A stretch of DNA of 21,065 nt, taken from assembly GCA_003246035.1 (NCBI GenBank), contig QKBP01000119.1, positions 1 to 21,065 of the forward strand, written 5' to 3'. This DNA is from Desulfuromonadaceae bacterium (GTDB lineage Bacteria > Desulfobacterota > Desulfuromonadia > Desulfuromonadales > SZUA-401). The position numbers were made by a program, and so were the translations under genes. Positions within the stretch are counted from its first letter, which is position 1; every line of letters starts with the position of its first letter. Below, piece after piece: positions 16,701 to 21,065 of this stretch. The notes beneath the pieces are model-generated. The model did not search any database. It saw nothing but the letters and a program-made list of their open reading frames with translations, and had not been told where the DNA came from.

Positions 16701-19297
16701 ACAAAGCCAGAGACCGGCGCGCCTGCGATGGATGCCGTGGCCGAGTTGGCAACCAGGGCGACAGAGGCCGGCAACGTGTCAACGATGTTGACATCAAAGG
16801 CGGTCGACGTGCCGTTGTTAAAAACGGTGATGGTGTATTCGAGGATGTCGCTTACCGTGGCCGGGTCGGTAGCCGGCTTGCCAGGCGGTGCCACGAAGGA
16901 CATCGCCTTGGTGGCCGTCAGCAGCGGCTCTGTCACGCCCATCGGGGGGCTGACAGCGGACTCGCCGTCCAGATTGGTGACGGAGACGCCGTTGGCTCGA
17001 TTGTAGTTGTAGGTGGCGCTATTGGAGAAGAAGACGCCGTCCTGATTGGTGAGTGTGTTCAGCAACTCGACGGTGATTGCTATTTCGGCCTGGGTACCCG
17101 CGGCAATGTCGATGCCGGTGGCGCTGTCCGCGAGGATAAGCGAGGTGTCCGTTCCACTGTTGTTGATCGTCCAGGTTCCACCCGACACCGCCCGGGCGCT
17201 GACAAAGCGCAGGTTGGTGGGCAAGGTGTCCAGGATCTCCACGTCATACAGCGGCACGCTGGACGGGGCGGCCGGCACCGCAATGAAATACTCGAACTGC
17301 TCGCCAACGGCGGCGCTGGGCTGGGCAAGGGTCTTGGAGAGCGGCCCCGGTACCTGGATGGTCACCACGGTGGAATCCTCGTCGCCGATCGTCGAGGGAT
17401 TCGACGGGTCATCGGGTGCGGCCACGCCGTTGACGTACGGGTCGTCGCTCCTGGCGTTGAAGCTTGAGTCGGCGTTGAGAATCGCCTGGTTGGGAATCGG
17501 GGTACCGTTGGCCAGCCCGCTTTGCAGGCTGATATCGAATTCAATCGCCAGTTCGCCAGACACATCAACGTTCAGATCGGGCGCCCCTAGCAGTTGGAAC
17601 TGGCCCGAGCCTGAATCGAAGGTCCAGGTGGCACTGTACCCGGCGCCCGCCGTAATCTGGACATTTCCGAAGGTCGTGGTATCGAACAGCGCGGGATCCA
17701 GGGTGTCATCGATGACGACCCCGGTGATACTCTGGTCGACGTTGAACACGCGCAGCCGGTAGCGCAGGGAATCGCCTGGCGCTGCCGTGGTGGCCGGGTT
17801 CGCCAGACTCGACAGGTTCTGCACCGTTTTTTCGAAATAGTAGCCGGAAAGGGCCGCCGTGACGGTCTGGCTGTCCTGATGATCGACCAGCGTCGGCGTG
17901 CCGTCGCTGAGGGTGCGCGTGAATTCCCGCCGGGCAGCAAAGCTGCTGTCGGCGCTGTACCAGCGGGTAGCGCCTGCGACGTTGGTCAACGGCGTGCCGT
18001 CAAGGGGGGTGGTGGGACTGCTGATCGGGTCGAGTTCCGTCTGGTAAGTCACCAGCAGCCGTTCGGTTGGTCCGATCGGCCCGGCGGTGTCGGTCATGGT
18101 CAGGGTGAGCTGACATCCGCTGTAGGTGAGCGAATAATCGGTTCCCGCAGTCAGGCTCTTGACGAGGTTAATACCGTCAGCCTGGTAGATGGCGGCGCCG
18201 AGGCCGGTGGTTAGGTCGTAGTCACACATCCCCACGGGGATAGTGTCGACAATGGTGGCATTCCAGGCATCTCCGCCGCCGCTGTTCTGCGCGTCGATGC
18301 TGAAGGTGGCGCTGTCCCCCAGGTTGATGGCGGTGGATGTGCTCGATTTATTGACCACCAAAGTGGGGGCGACGATGGTCATCGGCGCCGAGATGCCCGA
18401 CTCGCCCGGCAGAGGGTTGAAGTACTCGTTGGCTTCCTGCACCCCGTCCTCATTGAGGTCGATCCAGCGCGAAAAATGCCAGGTGGCGGTGTTGGTAAAA
18501 CTCACGCCGGGCTGATTGGTCAACGTATCGTCAAGAACCACCGTGAGATCGATGACGAGTTGCAACCCTGCATTGATATTGGGCAGACTAAAAGTGAGCA
18601 GACCGCCTGTGTTGCTGTAGGTATAATCCACACCCTCCGTTAACGTACCTCCACTCTTCCAACGCACAATGGGAGAACCGATCACGGTAAGATCCACGCC
18701 CGTGGCATTGAGATCGTCGCTAACCACGATGGTGCCGATGTTGTTGGGCGATGGATCACCGAAGGGATAATTCATCGACGGGATGGTGAGGCTGTAGGTG
18801 AAGGGCAAACCGATGGTGGCCGTAGAGGCCGGAACCTGTTTATCAATAGTTTCGGCGGGGATCATGATATTCTGGCAGGCGCCGCTGAACGCTCCCTCCT
18901 CCGAGTTGACCACCCAGAGTTTATGGTCAATGTTGGAGCAGGCCATGTTGCCCGAATACCAGACGTTGTCGAAAACAATCAGATAAACTGTGGTCTTGTC
19001 GGGGGTATAGAAGTTTAACGTGGGTTCCAGGCCGTTCGGCCAGGTCGGTGAGACGGGGAAGTTCCTGAACTCGCAGTTCATATCGATACCGAATGAACTG
19101 CTGGGCAGATTTGCCTGAACAAAGGGATCGTTCCCATCGATCACCGCGACGGTGTCTGTGGGGTTCTGCAAATACCCGGAACACATATCCGTGCCAGCCA
19201 AAGCTGGGGATGGCCGTCCCAACAAGACGGCCACGAGGAGAAGCAGTGCTGCTCTGCAGAGAGTATGCATAAGTTGTCGGGTCACCAGATACGTCAT
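10778..19297 (-). CDS. Giant secreted DUF11-repeat surface protein (2839 aa)
   Basis: A signal peptide ends near residue 34 (LLLLVAVLLGRPSPALA). An N-terminal domain (~35-145) carries Cys39, Cys75, Cys120 and Cys141. About fifteen DUF11 / conserved-repeat (TIGR01451-type) beta-sandwich domains follow, each opening with a Lys motif (LSKSL, VNKSS, FEKTV, LVKSV) and containing GD-x-h-x-Y and DTLP. Ten of them form an A-B-C-D super-repeat (~652-2216). Residues ~2355-2505 are a CNA-B/carboxypeptidase-regulatory-like domain (GIVYDVATHAPLAGVTL). Another DUF11 domain lies at ~2510-2635, then an SdrD-B-like domain with a calcium-type loop (DRDLDG, ~2652). The C-terminus (~2745-2835) is a degenerate OmpA-like domain. 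An EF-hand-like DLNEDG lies at ~280. The start at 19297 has GTGGA 6 nt upstream; ATG codon 10 is an alternative. The leader holds two c-di-GMP riboswitches. No sortase motif or T9SS tail is visible. It is likely a fibre or adhesin; the ligand is unknown. Confidence 0.92.
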   Translation of the reverse strand: MTYLVTRQLMHTLCRAALLLLVAVLLGRPSPALAGTDMCSGYLQNPTDTVAVIDGNDPFVQANLPSSSFGIDMNCEFRNFPVSPTWPNGLEPTLNFYTPDKTTVYLIVFDNVWYSGNMACSNIDHKLWVVNSEEGAFSGACQNIMIPAETIDKQVPASTATIGLPFTYSLTIPSMNYPFGDPSPNNIGTIVVSDDLNATGVDLTVIGSPIVRWKSGGTLTEGVDYTYSNTGGLLTFSLPNINAGLQLVIDLTVVLDDTLTNQPGVSFTNTATWHFSRWIDLNEDGVQEANEYFNPLPGESGISAPMTIVAPTLVVNKSSTSTAINLGDSATFSIDAQNSGGGDAWNATIVDTIPVGMCDYDLTTGLGAAIYQADGINLVKSLTAGTDYSLTYSGCQLTLTMTDTAGPIGPTERLLVTYQTELDPISSPTTPLDGTPLTNVAGATRWYSADSSFAARREFTRTLSDGTPTLVDHQDSQTVTAALSGYYFEKTVQNLSSLANPATTAAPGDSLRYRLRVFNVDQSITGVVIDDTLDPALFDTTTFGNVQITAGAGYSATWTFDSGSGQFQLLGAPDLNVDVSGELAIEFDISLQSGLANGTPIPNQAILNADSSFNARSDDPYVNGVAAPDDPSNPSTIGDEDSTVVTIQVPGPLSKTLAQPSAAVGEQFEYFIAVPAAPSSVPLYDVEILDTLPTNLRFVSARAVSGGTWTINNSGTDTSLILADSATGIDIAAGTQAEIAITVELLNTLTNQDGVFFSNSATYNYNRANGVSVTNLDGESAVSPPMGVTEPLLTATKAMSFVAPPGKPATDPATVSDILEYTITVFNNGTSTAFDVNIVDTLPASVALVANSATASIAGAPVSGFVVDPSIPAGTTLVWGRENGDGTLDIPAGQALVLTYQVTVVDATSVSSFTNSAYVDWTSVDEDFPIEPVTNPAPGRERTGAGCGTSGIILPNDYCTGPASVTVLTEDNTSLSKSVFADSYAESPPSTGNPVVRVGDTVTYDLTLNLQEYTTRNVVVEDTLPTGLALQSSTLIGGLNLTYTPGLQPLAGDTGTLRWELGDIVNTPDGDSSNDTLVIRYVAQVVSDASPAGIDTTTSQLLDNLAMLSYSGGDPALFPGRLTAAERIEVLQPQMRAISKVDLGSGRQGSGSAADPYQVNLASDTMRFELSSCNDGLAPAYTIQVSDLLADELDEGSLSSPVVSIDGTLLAPTADYNYVPPAGRGGSMSFDLNTPVNPGSCFVISYRIGFHDDISVSSTWSNEARLVQYASLPAAGRIYTPTDVARVWMTNQVAVEPLSKSLRSPVSGYATIGEQAVYQITVPGAPVNAALDNVVVNDTLHNALGYVAATATLDGAPLPITTVQSGQDLSWAIPTIPAGQQAIITLSVRVANNDSANAGVRVVNRANYTFDAIAPGSITEGSAAPLTIVEPNIAIAKSVSNVNRPGLGPRAGDILRYRLTFRASGGSITDDFSYAFDLRIEDSLGLGMSYVSGSASVNGIGNTISDPTVSGDGSITPQNLTWDLADATADIDIPEGTIVTVSYDVLVLNTVVAGQVLDNSVIVQWTGLDGINLFERTGSSVPAYNDYVAGPVSTSLIVGDDNSLEKAIIRDSYVDAASSAVDKIVRIGDIVTYRLTLNLAEGTSRNVTLQDVLPTGMTYIGLVGISPPSGGRPFTYTLVSQPSVGATGTLIWDLGDVVNAPSRDNTPVDALVIEYQAIVQPDAGIPQVSSSTLTNTAILGYLDANGNPVTNSTRLVASEILTVRQPLLSPVVKRGNGNANSIDTPLNVNVIADTVSFQLESCNTNGQAPAYGVQISDVLASQLDEASLSAPQVAVGGVLLNPGSDYSFLPPSARGGSLNFVLNTPVAPGECVTVDYTVGFHTDFGPNQLWNNSATIDRYWSLPGGAGQAYIPGDVAQFYMTNLVSVEALSKSLLSPASGSAAIGEPLLYQITVPGVPVGAALDNVVVSDTLHDALVYVDATATLNGAPLGITTAQTGQVLSWSFPTIPAGQQAVITLTARVANNDAANAGTSVVNTAAYTSDAVPPGTSTDGSSAPLTIVEPAVSLVKSVNPATPPVAGDILTYTVDLTAAGGVDNADAFDAVLDDTLSLGLAYVAGSARVAGAPNEPNVSGDGVATPQTLLWNGSFDILQGDTVTVSYAVQVLDTVVAGQSLVNSASVTWTSLDGASADERTGSGIPGFNDYVAGPVTTTLIIATPDLLLRKVVDKPVANPGDRLLYTLTIENPTAIRLVGFGLVDDIEALNAIQRFQAGSLGNVVVPPGASSAISGETLNVTDLTIEPFESLNVSFEASLATNLPSGSVVLNQAQLIGPWPAPIVSDDPVLPGSADPTRTDIPANGIVYDVATHAPLAGVTLTMLRSATSTPLPASCFIDAAQQNQTTRTDGSYKFDLVFDPSECPAGEDYLIAVTAAPTGYVAGPSLTEVPLSDAATAAYPVPLCPDDAVAATGVCEAEISATVPAGPPNYYLHLNFNASANQIYNNHIPVDQQVEEKIAIFKTTPQVNVNRAQIVPYTIRVKNTLRSALPPLGVVDTLPPGFKYVSGSARYDGAKLEPDDSGGQLRWDNLDIGYNREHTIQLLLRVGGGVSEGEFVNRAQVLDSTSGGPLSEIATATVRVVADPDFDCTDVLGKVFDDRDLDGEQGAGEHGLAGVRVVTARGLIATTDPEGRFHITCATVPDAERGSNFILKLDDRTLPTGYRVISENPRVQRATRGKALRFNFATALHRVVSIDVAAGVFEVDGAKLREVWQPRVEQLIEVLREQPSILRISYLADVEEASLVEERLEALRDLIEEAWRSQDEVLYRLTVETSVFWRRGKPVTP
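12650..17344 (-). repeat. Four-domain (A-B-C-D) super-repeat within the DUF11 gene
   Basis: Comparing the translation with itself shows an ordered block of four different DUF11 domains repeated. Unit 1 is residues 652-1296 (17344-15410), unit 2 is 1297-1927 (15409-13517), and a half unit (A-B only) is 1928-2216 (13516-12650). A domains open LSKTLAQPS, LSKSLRSPVSG and LSKSLLSPASG. B domains carry DILEYT, DILRYR and DILTYT; the last two end NDYVAGPV and the first NDYCTGPA. C domains open LSKSVFADSY and LEKAIIRDSY. D domains share PAYTIQVSDLLA and PAYGVQISDVLA. The period is ~630-645 residues (about 1.9 kb). A1/A2 are the most similar pair at both protein and DNA level. Confidence 0.82.
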
Positions 19298-19309
19298 TTA
19301 AAATCCACG

Positions 19310-19344
19310 AAAAAAGCGCTCATCCTCTGCCGAAGATGAGCGCT
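19310..19344 (-). terminator. Intrinsic terminator of riboswitch module A (gene-proximal)
   Basis: The minus strand reads AGCGCTCATC, a 10-nt loop, then GATGAGCGCT running into six T's. It is a perfect 10-bp stem (arms 19335-19344 and 19315-19324; T-tract 19310-19315), ending 12 nt before the DUF11 start codon. The T-tract leaves just enough room for the GTGGA ribosome site, so termination here removes the coding region completely. Confidence 0.88.
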
Positions 19345-19385
19345 CTAATGATTCCCTGAGGACGACCGGGGCCTAGATGCAGTAT

Positions 19386-19474
19386 CTCATCTCTTCGGCA
19401 ACCCGGCTGTCCAGAAGTTTGGACCCGTGGCTTTGCGTCACCAGATTACTCTGGCTTTGCCCTTTCGGAGTCTT
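19386..19474 (-). ncRNA. Cyclic-di-GMP-I (GEMM-I) riboswitch aptamer, copy A
   Basis: The minus strand shows the class signature in order: AAAGGGCAAAGCC; a P2 hairpin CCAGA-GTAA-TCTGG with a GNRA tetraloop; TGACGCAAAGCCACGGGTCC; a P3 stem closed by GGACAGCC; and GGGTTGCCGA. The position equivalent to G20 of the Vc2 riboswitch is G, not the A of cGAMP-sensing variants, so c-di-GMP is the predicted ligand. The strictly conserved GACGCAAAGCC, whose first A stacks between the two guanines, is intact. The closing-helix 3' strand (19386-19399) is complementary to the 5' side of the adjoining terminator. Ends are approximate. Confidence 0.93.
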
Positions 19475-19483
19475 GGTCTAATC

Positions 19484-19502
19484 ATCTGCCGTAAAGGCAG
19501 AT
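19484..19502 (-). other. Hairpin between the two riboswitch modules
   Basis: ATCTGCC and GGCAGAT flank a 5-nt loop, a perfect 7-bp stem in the 55-nt spacer between terminator B and aptamer A. There is no T-tract, so it is not a terminator. It may insulate folding of the two modules, but this is unproven. Confidence 0.5.
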
Positions 19503-19525
19503 CGTTGTGCGCCACTCCTTAACGT

Positions 19526-19560
19526 AAAAAAGCGTTCATCCTCTGCCGAAGATGAGCGCT
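19526..19560 (-). terminator. Intrinsic terminator of riboswitch module B (promoter-proximal)
   Basis: It has the same design as the gene-proximal terminator: AGCGCTCATC, a 10-nt loop, GATGAACGCT, then six T's. One C-A mismatch interrupts the 10-bp stem, so it may be slightly leakier than copy A. T-tract 19526-19531; arms 19531-19540 and 19551-19560. Confidence 0.86.
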
Positions 19561-19598
19561 TTAAACTCCTCGAAGACGACCGAGGCTTAGATCAGCGT

Positions 19599-19688
19599 CT
19601 CATCTCTTCGGCAACCCGGCTGTCCAGAAGTTTGGACCCGTGGCTTTGCGTCACCGGATTACTCCGGTTTTGCCCTTTCGGAGAAATA
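19599..19688 (-). ncRNA. Cyclic-di-GMP-I (GEMM-I) riboswitch aptamer, copy B
   Basis: This is the first aptamer transcribed, starting about 10 nt after the predicted transcription start. The minus strand shows AAAGGGCAAAACC, a P2 hairpin CCGGA-GTAA-TCCGG with GNRA loop, TGACGCAAAGCCACGGGTCC, GGACAGCC and GGGTTGCCGA. The G20 equivalent is G, so the predicted ligand is c-di-GMP. P2 differs from copy A by a compensatory A-U to G-C change, supporting a conserved RNA fold. As in copy A, the closing-helix 3' strand (19599-19612) can pair with the downstream terminator's 5' side. Ends are approximate. Confidence 0.93.
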
Positions 19689-19705
19689 CCTACCGTATGA
19701 CAAGG

Positions 19706-19735
19706 TGTATAACCGATAGCGAAACACCCTGTCAA
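19706..19735 (-). promoter_or_regulatory. Sigma-70-type promoter of the five-gene operon
   Basis: On the minus strand a perfect -35 TTGACA (19730-19735) is followed by TATACA (19706-19711, 18-nt spacer), or TTATAC with a 17-nt spacer. The predicted start is near 19699, about 10 nt before aptamer B. This leaves a leader of ~400 nt that contains both riboswitches. Confidence 0.72.
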
Positions 19736-19756
19736 GAACCAAATCTGGTAATAATC

Positions 19757-19767
19757 GTCATTATGAC
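19757..19767. promoter_or_regulatory. Short palindrome upstream of the operon promoter
   Basis: GTCAT-T-ATGAC is an 11-bp perfect inverted repeat whose edge lies 21 nt upstream of the -35 box, a position suited to an activator or repressor. No known regulator motif is recognised, and it could be chance. Confidence 0.25.
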
Positions 19768-20038
19768 ACGCCGGCCTCGCAAAGCGGATGATACCGGTTT
19801 TTTGCTTACTATTATTTTTTATTAACATCGTGTTCCGAGAGCAGAGAATTGGATGCACTGATTATCGCCTGAAACGGAAATTCACGTAAATGAGGAAGAA
19901 GGTCCAATCCCGCCTAGCTCGACCGAAATAAATCAAGCACATTGGCGTTTGAATGGAAGAAAATGAATGGATGACGCACACCCCCAGAGAGCGTGAATCC
20001 TGTCCAACCTGTTTTCCCCAGCCCGTGAAGGCCGAAGC
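19768..20038. other. Intergenic region without a recognised gene
   Basis: About 270 bp separate the operon control region from the end of the 157-aa gene. The part at ~19795-19830 is strongly AT-rich (runs of T and TTATTTTTTATTAA), unlike the flanks. No convincing terminator follows the 157-aa gene: after its stop there is only a weak GCC/GGC fold without a T-tract. No RNA gene is recognised. The small minus-strand open frame over 19592-19858 lacks support. Confidence 0.5.
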
Positions 20039-20512
20039 TTAGTTGATGATTCTTAAATTCGTCGGAGGGCTCGGCCTTGATATTTCAACGGCTTTCTCGG
20101 TCGCAGAACTAAGCTTCTCGGAAATCTGTTTGACATCCTCGATGTTTTTACTGGTAACCACGCGGTCGAGACGCTCTTTAAGAGAAGCAATTTCAGCTCT
20201 CTGCTCTTCAAGATTCTGAACTGTTTTGGCGTTACCAGTGCGCTCGATATATTCTTTAAGATTGTCGATCAGTTCGATGTTTTGTGCGACCTGCCTTGAA
20301 TAATCTCGATAGAGACCGATCTCGAAGTTTTCACCTTTTATGCTTATTTGCGACCAAAGCGGCGACGACACTAAAATCGACCCAATCAAGGTCAAGGTGA
20401 AAGGGAGCCCTCTGGGATGCACCTTGGTCCCTTTCACGAAGTCAAAGAGCACAAAAGTCAAAACGATGGTCCCCATGACAACCGCGACAGTGAAATACAG
20501 TTGATCCCCCAT
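20039..20512 (-). CDS. Two-helix membrane protein with cytosolic or periplasmic coiled coil (157 aa)
   Basis: The protein begins MGDQLYFTVAVVMGTIVLTF. Two membrane helices (~6-26 and ~36-54) flank a short basic loop (VKGTKVHPRG), followed by ~100 residues of charged helix (~68-145, e.g. NLEEQRAEIASLKERLDRVV) that is probably coiled coil, and a Pro-rich tail. I chose ATG 20512, not the further upstream in-frame ATG at 20716. The membrane helix begins right after it, AGGGGG lies about 8 nt upstream, and the extra 68 residues are Arg/Pro-rich and look non-coding. The gene is visibly AT-richer than the operon, a possible sign of different origin. It shares the operon's direction but is over 300 bp from the operon promoter, so it is a separate unit. 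Family and function are not recognised. Confidence 0.72.
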   Translation of the reverse strand: MGDQLYFTVAVVMGTIVLTFVLFDFVKGTKVHPRGLPFTLTLIGSILVSSPLWSQISIKGENFEIGLYRDYSRQVAQNIELIDNLKEYIERTGNAKTVQNLEEQRAEIASLKERLDRVVTSKNIEDVKQISEKLSSATEKAVEISRPSPPTNLRIIN

Positions 20513-20720
20513 ACCTGCTACCCCCTTTGGCCGTTCCCTCTGCCAGGCACACACATCGATACTTAACGTTGACCAACCTTTATCACCCGTAAAGGCCTTG
20601 TCAATAAAGGCTTCCTGCGAGCACCATCCGGGCGGACGCACGCGCCGACGGCAAGGATCGTGAAGCTTTGGAGCTGGGATGTTGTGAATACGTGCCTTTG
20701 CACCAGGCCCGAACACGCTC

Positions 20721-20737
20721 CACCTGGCCCCCAGGTG
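20721..20737. repeat. Perfect 7-bp inverted repeat
   Basis: CACCTGG-CCC-CCAGGTG is a perfect inverted repeat with a 3-nt centre and no T-tract on either side. It is therefore more likely a protein-binding site or chance hairpin than a terminator. It lies between the two divergent genes. Confidence 0.4.
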
Positions 20738-20817
20738 TCAGCGGATCAGCGCCGGTCCATTACTTTTGTCCACCGGCACCAGCCTCTCCTTCTCCCCTGC
20801 AGACCCACCGCCGTGCG

Positions 20818-20847
20818 TGCTAGAATTGATAGTAGACCGAATCGGTC
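20818..20847 (+). promoter_or_regulatory. Extended -10 promoter with operator-like palindrome
   Basis: TGC-TAGAAT (20818-20826) is an extended -10 element; the -35 region is poor. The predicted start (~20833) is followed at once by GACCGA-A-TCGGTC (20835-20847), a perfect 13-bp palindrome, and then by AAGGAG. The palindrome's position at the transcription start suits a repressor site. No regulator is identified. Confidence 0.4.
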
Positions 20848-20862
20848 GGAAAGGAGTCCATG

Positions 20863-21065
20863 ATGAACAAGGAGCGCTTCACTTATGTCTGTCTGGAAGC
20901 CGAAGCTGGACGTGATGCTTTCGTGCGGCATCCCGACTCCGGCGAGGAAGGGCGTGTCACCTCGTGTATCGAGAAAACCGGGCATGTCGTGGTGACCCGA
21001 CCCGACAACGAAACCCGCTGCTGGGACTATCGCGAATGTAACGAGCTGAAGCACACCAAGATCGG
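20863..21065 (+). CDS. Small cysteine-containing protein, C-terminus beyond the window
   Basis: The protein starts MNKERFTYVCLEAEAGRDAF and includes CWDYRECNEL; 67 residues are visible before the edge. Two adjacent in-frame ATGs exist (20860 and 20863). The second is preferred because AAGGAG (20851-20856) lies 6 nt before it, against 3 nt for the first. It carries four Cys in the visible part, and the WDYREC segment looks like a conserved motif. The composition is that of a small soluble beta-type protein, with no signal peptide. From memory, short proteins with similar W-D-x-x-E-C endings occur in Desulfuromonadales; this is a recollection, not a search result. The function is unknown. The minus-strand open frame over 20746-21054 is its shadow. 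Confidence 0.7.
   Translation, partial: MNKERFTYVCLEAEAGRDAFVRHPDSGEEGRVTSCIEKTGHVVVTRPDNETRCWDYRECNELKHTKI

Larger units (their letters stand above)
19310..19682 (-). repeat. Direct duplication of a whole riboswitch-terminator module
   Basis: Bases 19310-19470 and 19526-19682 are aligned copies of the same unit: T-tract, terminator stem, linker hairpin, aptamer. Long stretches match exactly, including the segment from ctcatctcttcggcaaccc through ggctttgcgtcacc. Divergence is concentrated in the linker (19345-19385 versus 19561-19598). The copies are separated by 55 bp of non-repeated spacer. Confidence 0.9.
20513..20859. other. Divergent intergenic/promoter region
   Basis: These 347 bp lie between two divergently oriented genes. 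They hold the inverted repeat at 20721-20737 and the plus-strand promoter/operator at 20818-20847. A perfect minus-strand TTGACA is at 20599-20604, but no good -10 stands at 16-18 nt, so the promoter of the 157-aa gene is not resolved. No coding region is supported. Confidence 0.5.

Noticed and set aside
19310..19682. Direct repeats resembling a CRISPR or insertion-sequence end
   Set aside because: There are only two ~160-bp copies, and they are fully explained as riboswitch-terminator modules. There is no short-repeat/spacer pattern and no transposase.
19386..19688. cGAMP-sensing (GEMM-Ib) variant of the riboswitch, known in Geobacter relatives
   Set aside because: The specificity position equivalent to G20 of Vc2 is G in both copies (AAAGGGCAAA), which points to c-di-GMP and not cGAMP.
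19592..19858. An 88-codon minus-strand open frame
   Set aside because: It crosses the operon promoter and riboswitch aptamer B; its translated C-terminal third is the aptamer itself.
20599..20604. Minus-strand TTGACA as promoter of the 157-aa gene
   Set aside because: No acceptable -10 hexamer lies 16-18 nt downstream, so it is mentioned but not called as a promoter.
20513..20716. A 68-residue N-terminal extension of the 157-aa membrane protein starting at 20716
   Set aside because: The extension is Arg/Pro/Cys-rich, has no signal or domain, and overlaps the promoter region. The ATG at 20512 has a purine-rich ribosome site and puts the membrane helix at the N-terminus.
20721..20737. Inverted repeat as a transcription terminator
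   Set aside because: The stem is perfect, but neither strand has a T-tract after it.
20746..21054. A 102-codon minus-strand open frame
   Set aside because: It is the antisense of the small plus-strand gene, which has a good AAGGAG site and promoter.

Overview
The window is GC-rich (estimated by eye at just over 60 %, not computed) and reads as chromosomal DNA of a Gram-negative bacterium. It encodes signal peptides, a lipoprotein, peptidoglycan-binding OmpA-like domains and a large outer-membrane barrel. Tandem cyclic-di-GMP-I (GEMM-I) riboswitches with built-in intrinsic terminators, placed before a giant DUF11-repeat protein, suggest the Desulfuromonadales/Geobacter-Pelobacter group. That placement is inference from gene content; no marker gene is present.

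Layout. About 92 % of the window (1-19297) is one minus-strand operon of five tightly packed genes. In transcription order they are: a 2839-aa secreted DUF11-repeat protein (19297-10778); a 1717-aa protein with three N-terminal OmpA-like domains and a C-terminal outer-membrane beta-barrel (10781-5628); a 175-aa periplasmic coiled-coil/beta protein (5608-5081); a 631-aa exported TPR/coiled-coil protein (5077-3182); and a TPR lipoprotein of at least 1063 aa (3189-1) that runs off the left edge. Junctions are a 4-nt ATGA overlap, a 19-nt gap, a 3-nt gap and an 8-nt overlap, so the genes are probably translationally coupled.

The operon's control region is 19298-19770: a strong sigma-70-type promoter (TTGACA / TATACA), then a leader of about 400 nt holding two copies of a riboswitch-terminator module. 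Each module has a canonical c-di-GMP-I aptamer, a small linker hairpin and an intrinsic terminator. The 3' strand of each aptamer's closing helix can also pair with the downstream terminator's 5' arm, so the predicted logic is high c-di-GMP -> termination, twice in series.

Upstream lies an intergenic stretch, then a minus-strand gene for a 157-aa protein with two membrane helices and a coiled coil (20512-20039, AT-richer). A divergent promoter region with two inverted repeats follows, then the start of a small plus-strand cysteine-containing protein that runs off the right edge.

Interpretation (inference). The five-gene operon looks like a c-di-GMP-controlled surface-display system: a giant disulfide-bearing repeat adhesin or fibre, an outer-membrane barrel that could export or anchor it, and periplasmic scaffold proteins. 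The giant protein ends in a degenerate OmpA-like domain, and its partner starts with three such domains, so both may be tied to peptidoglycan. I know of no named secretion system with this exact set. The operon's left end is outside the window, so the set may be incomplete.
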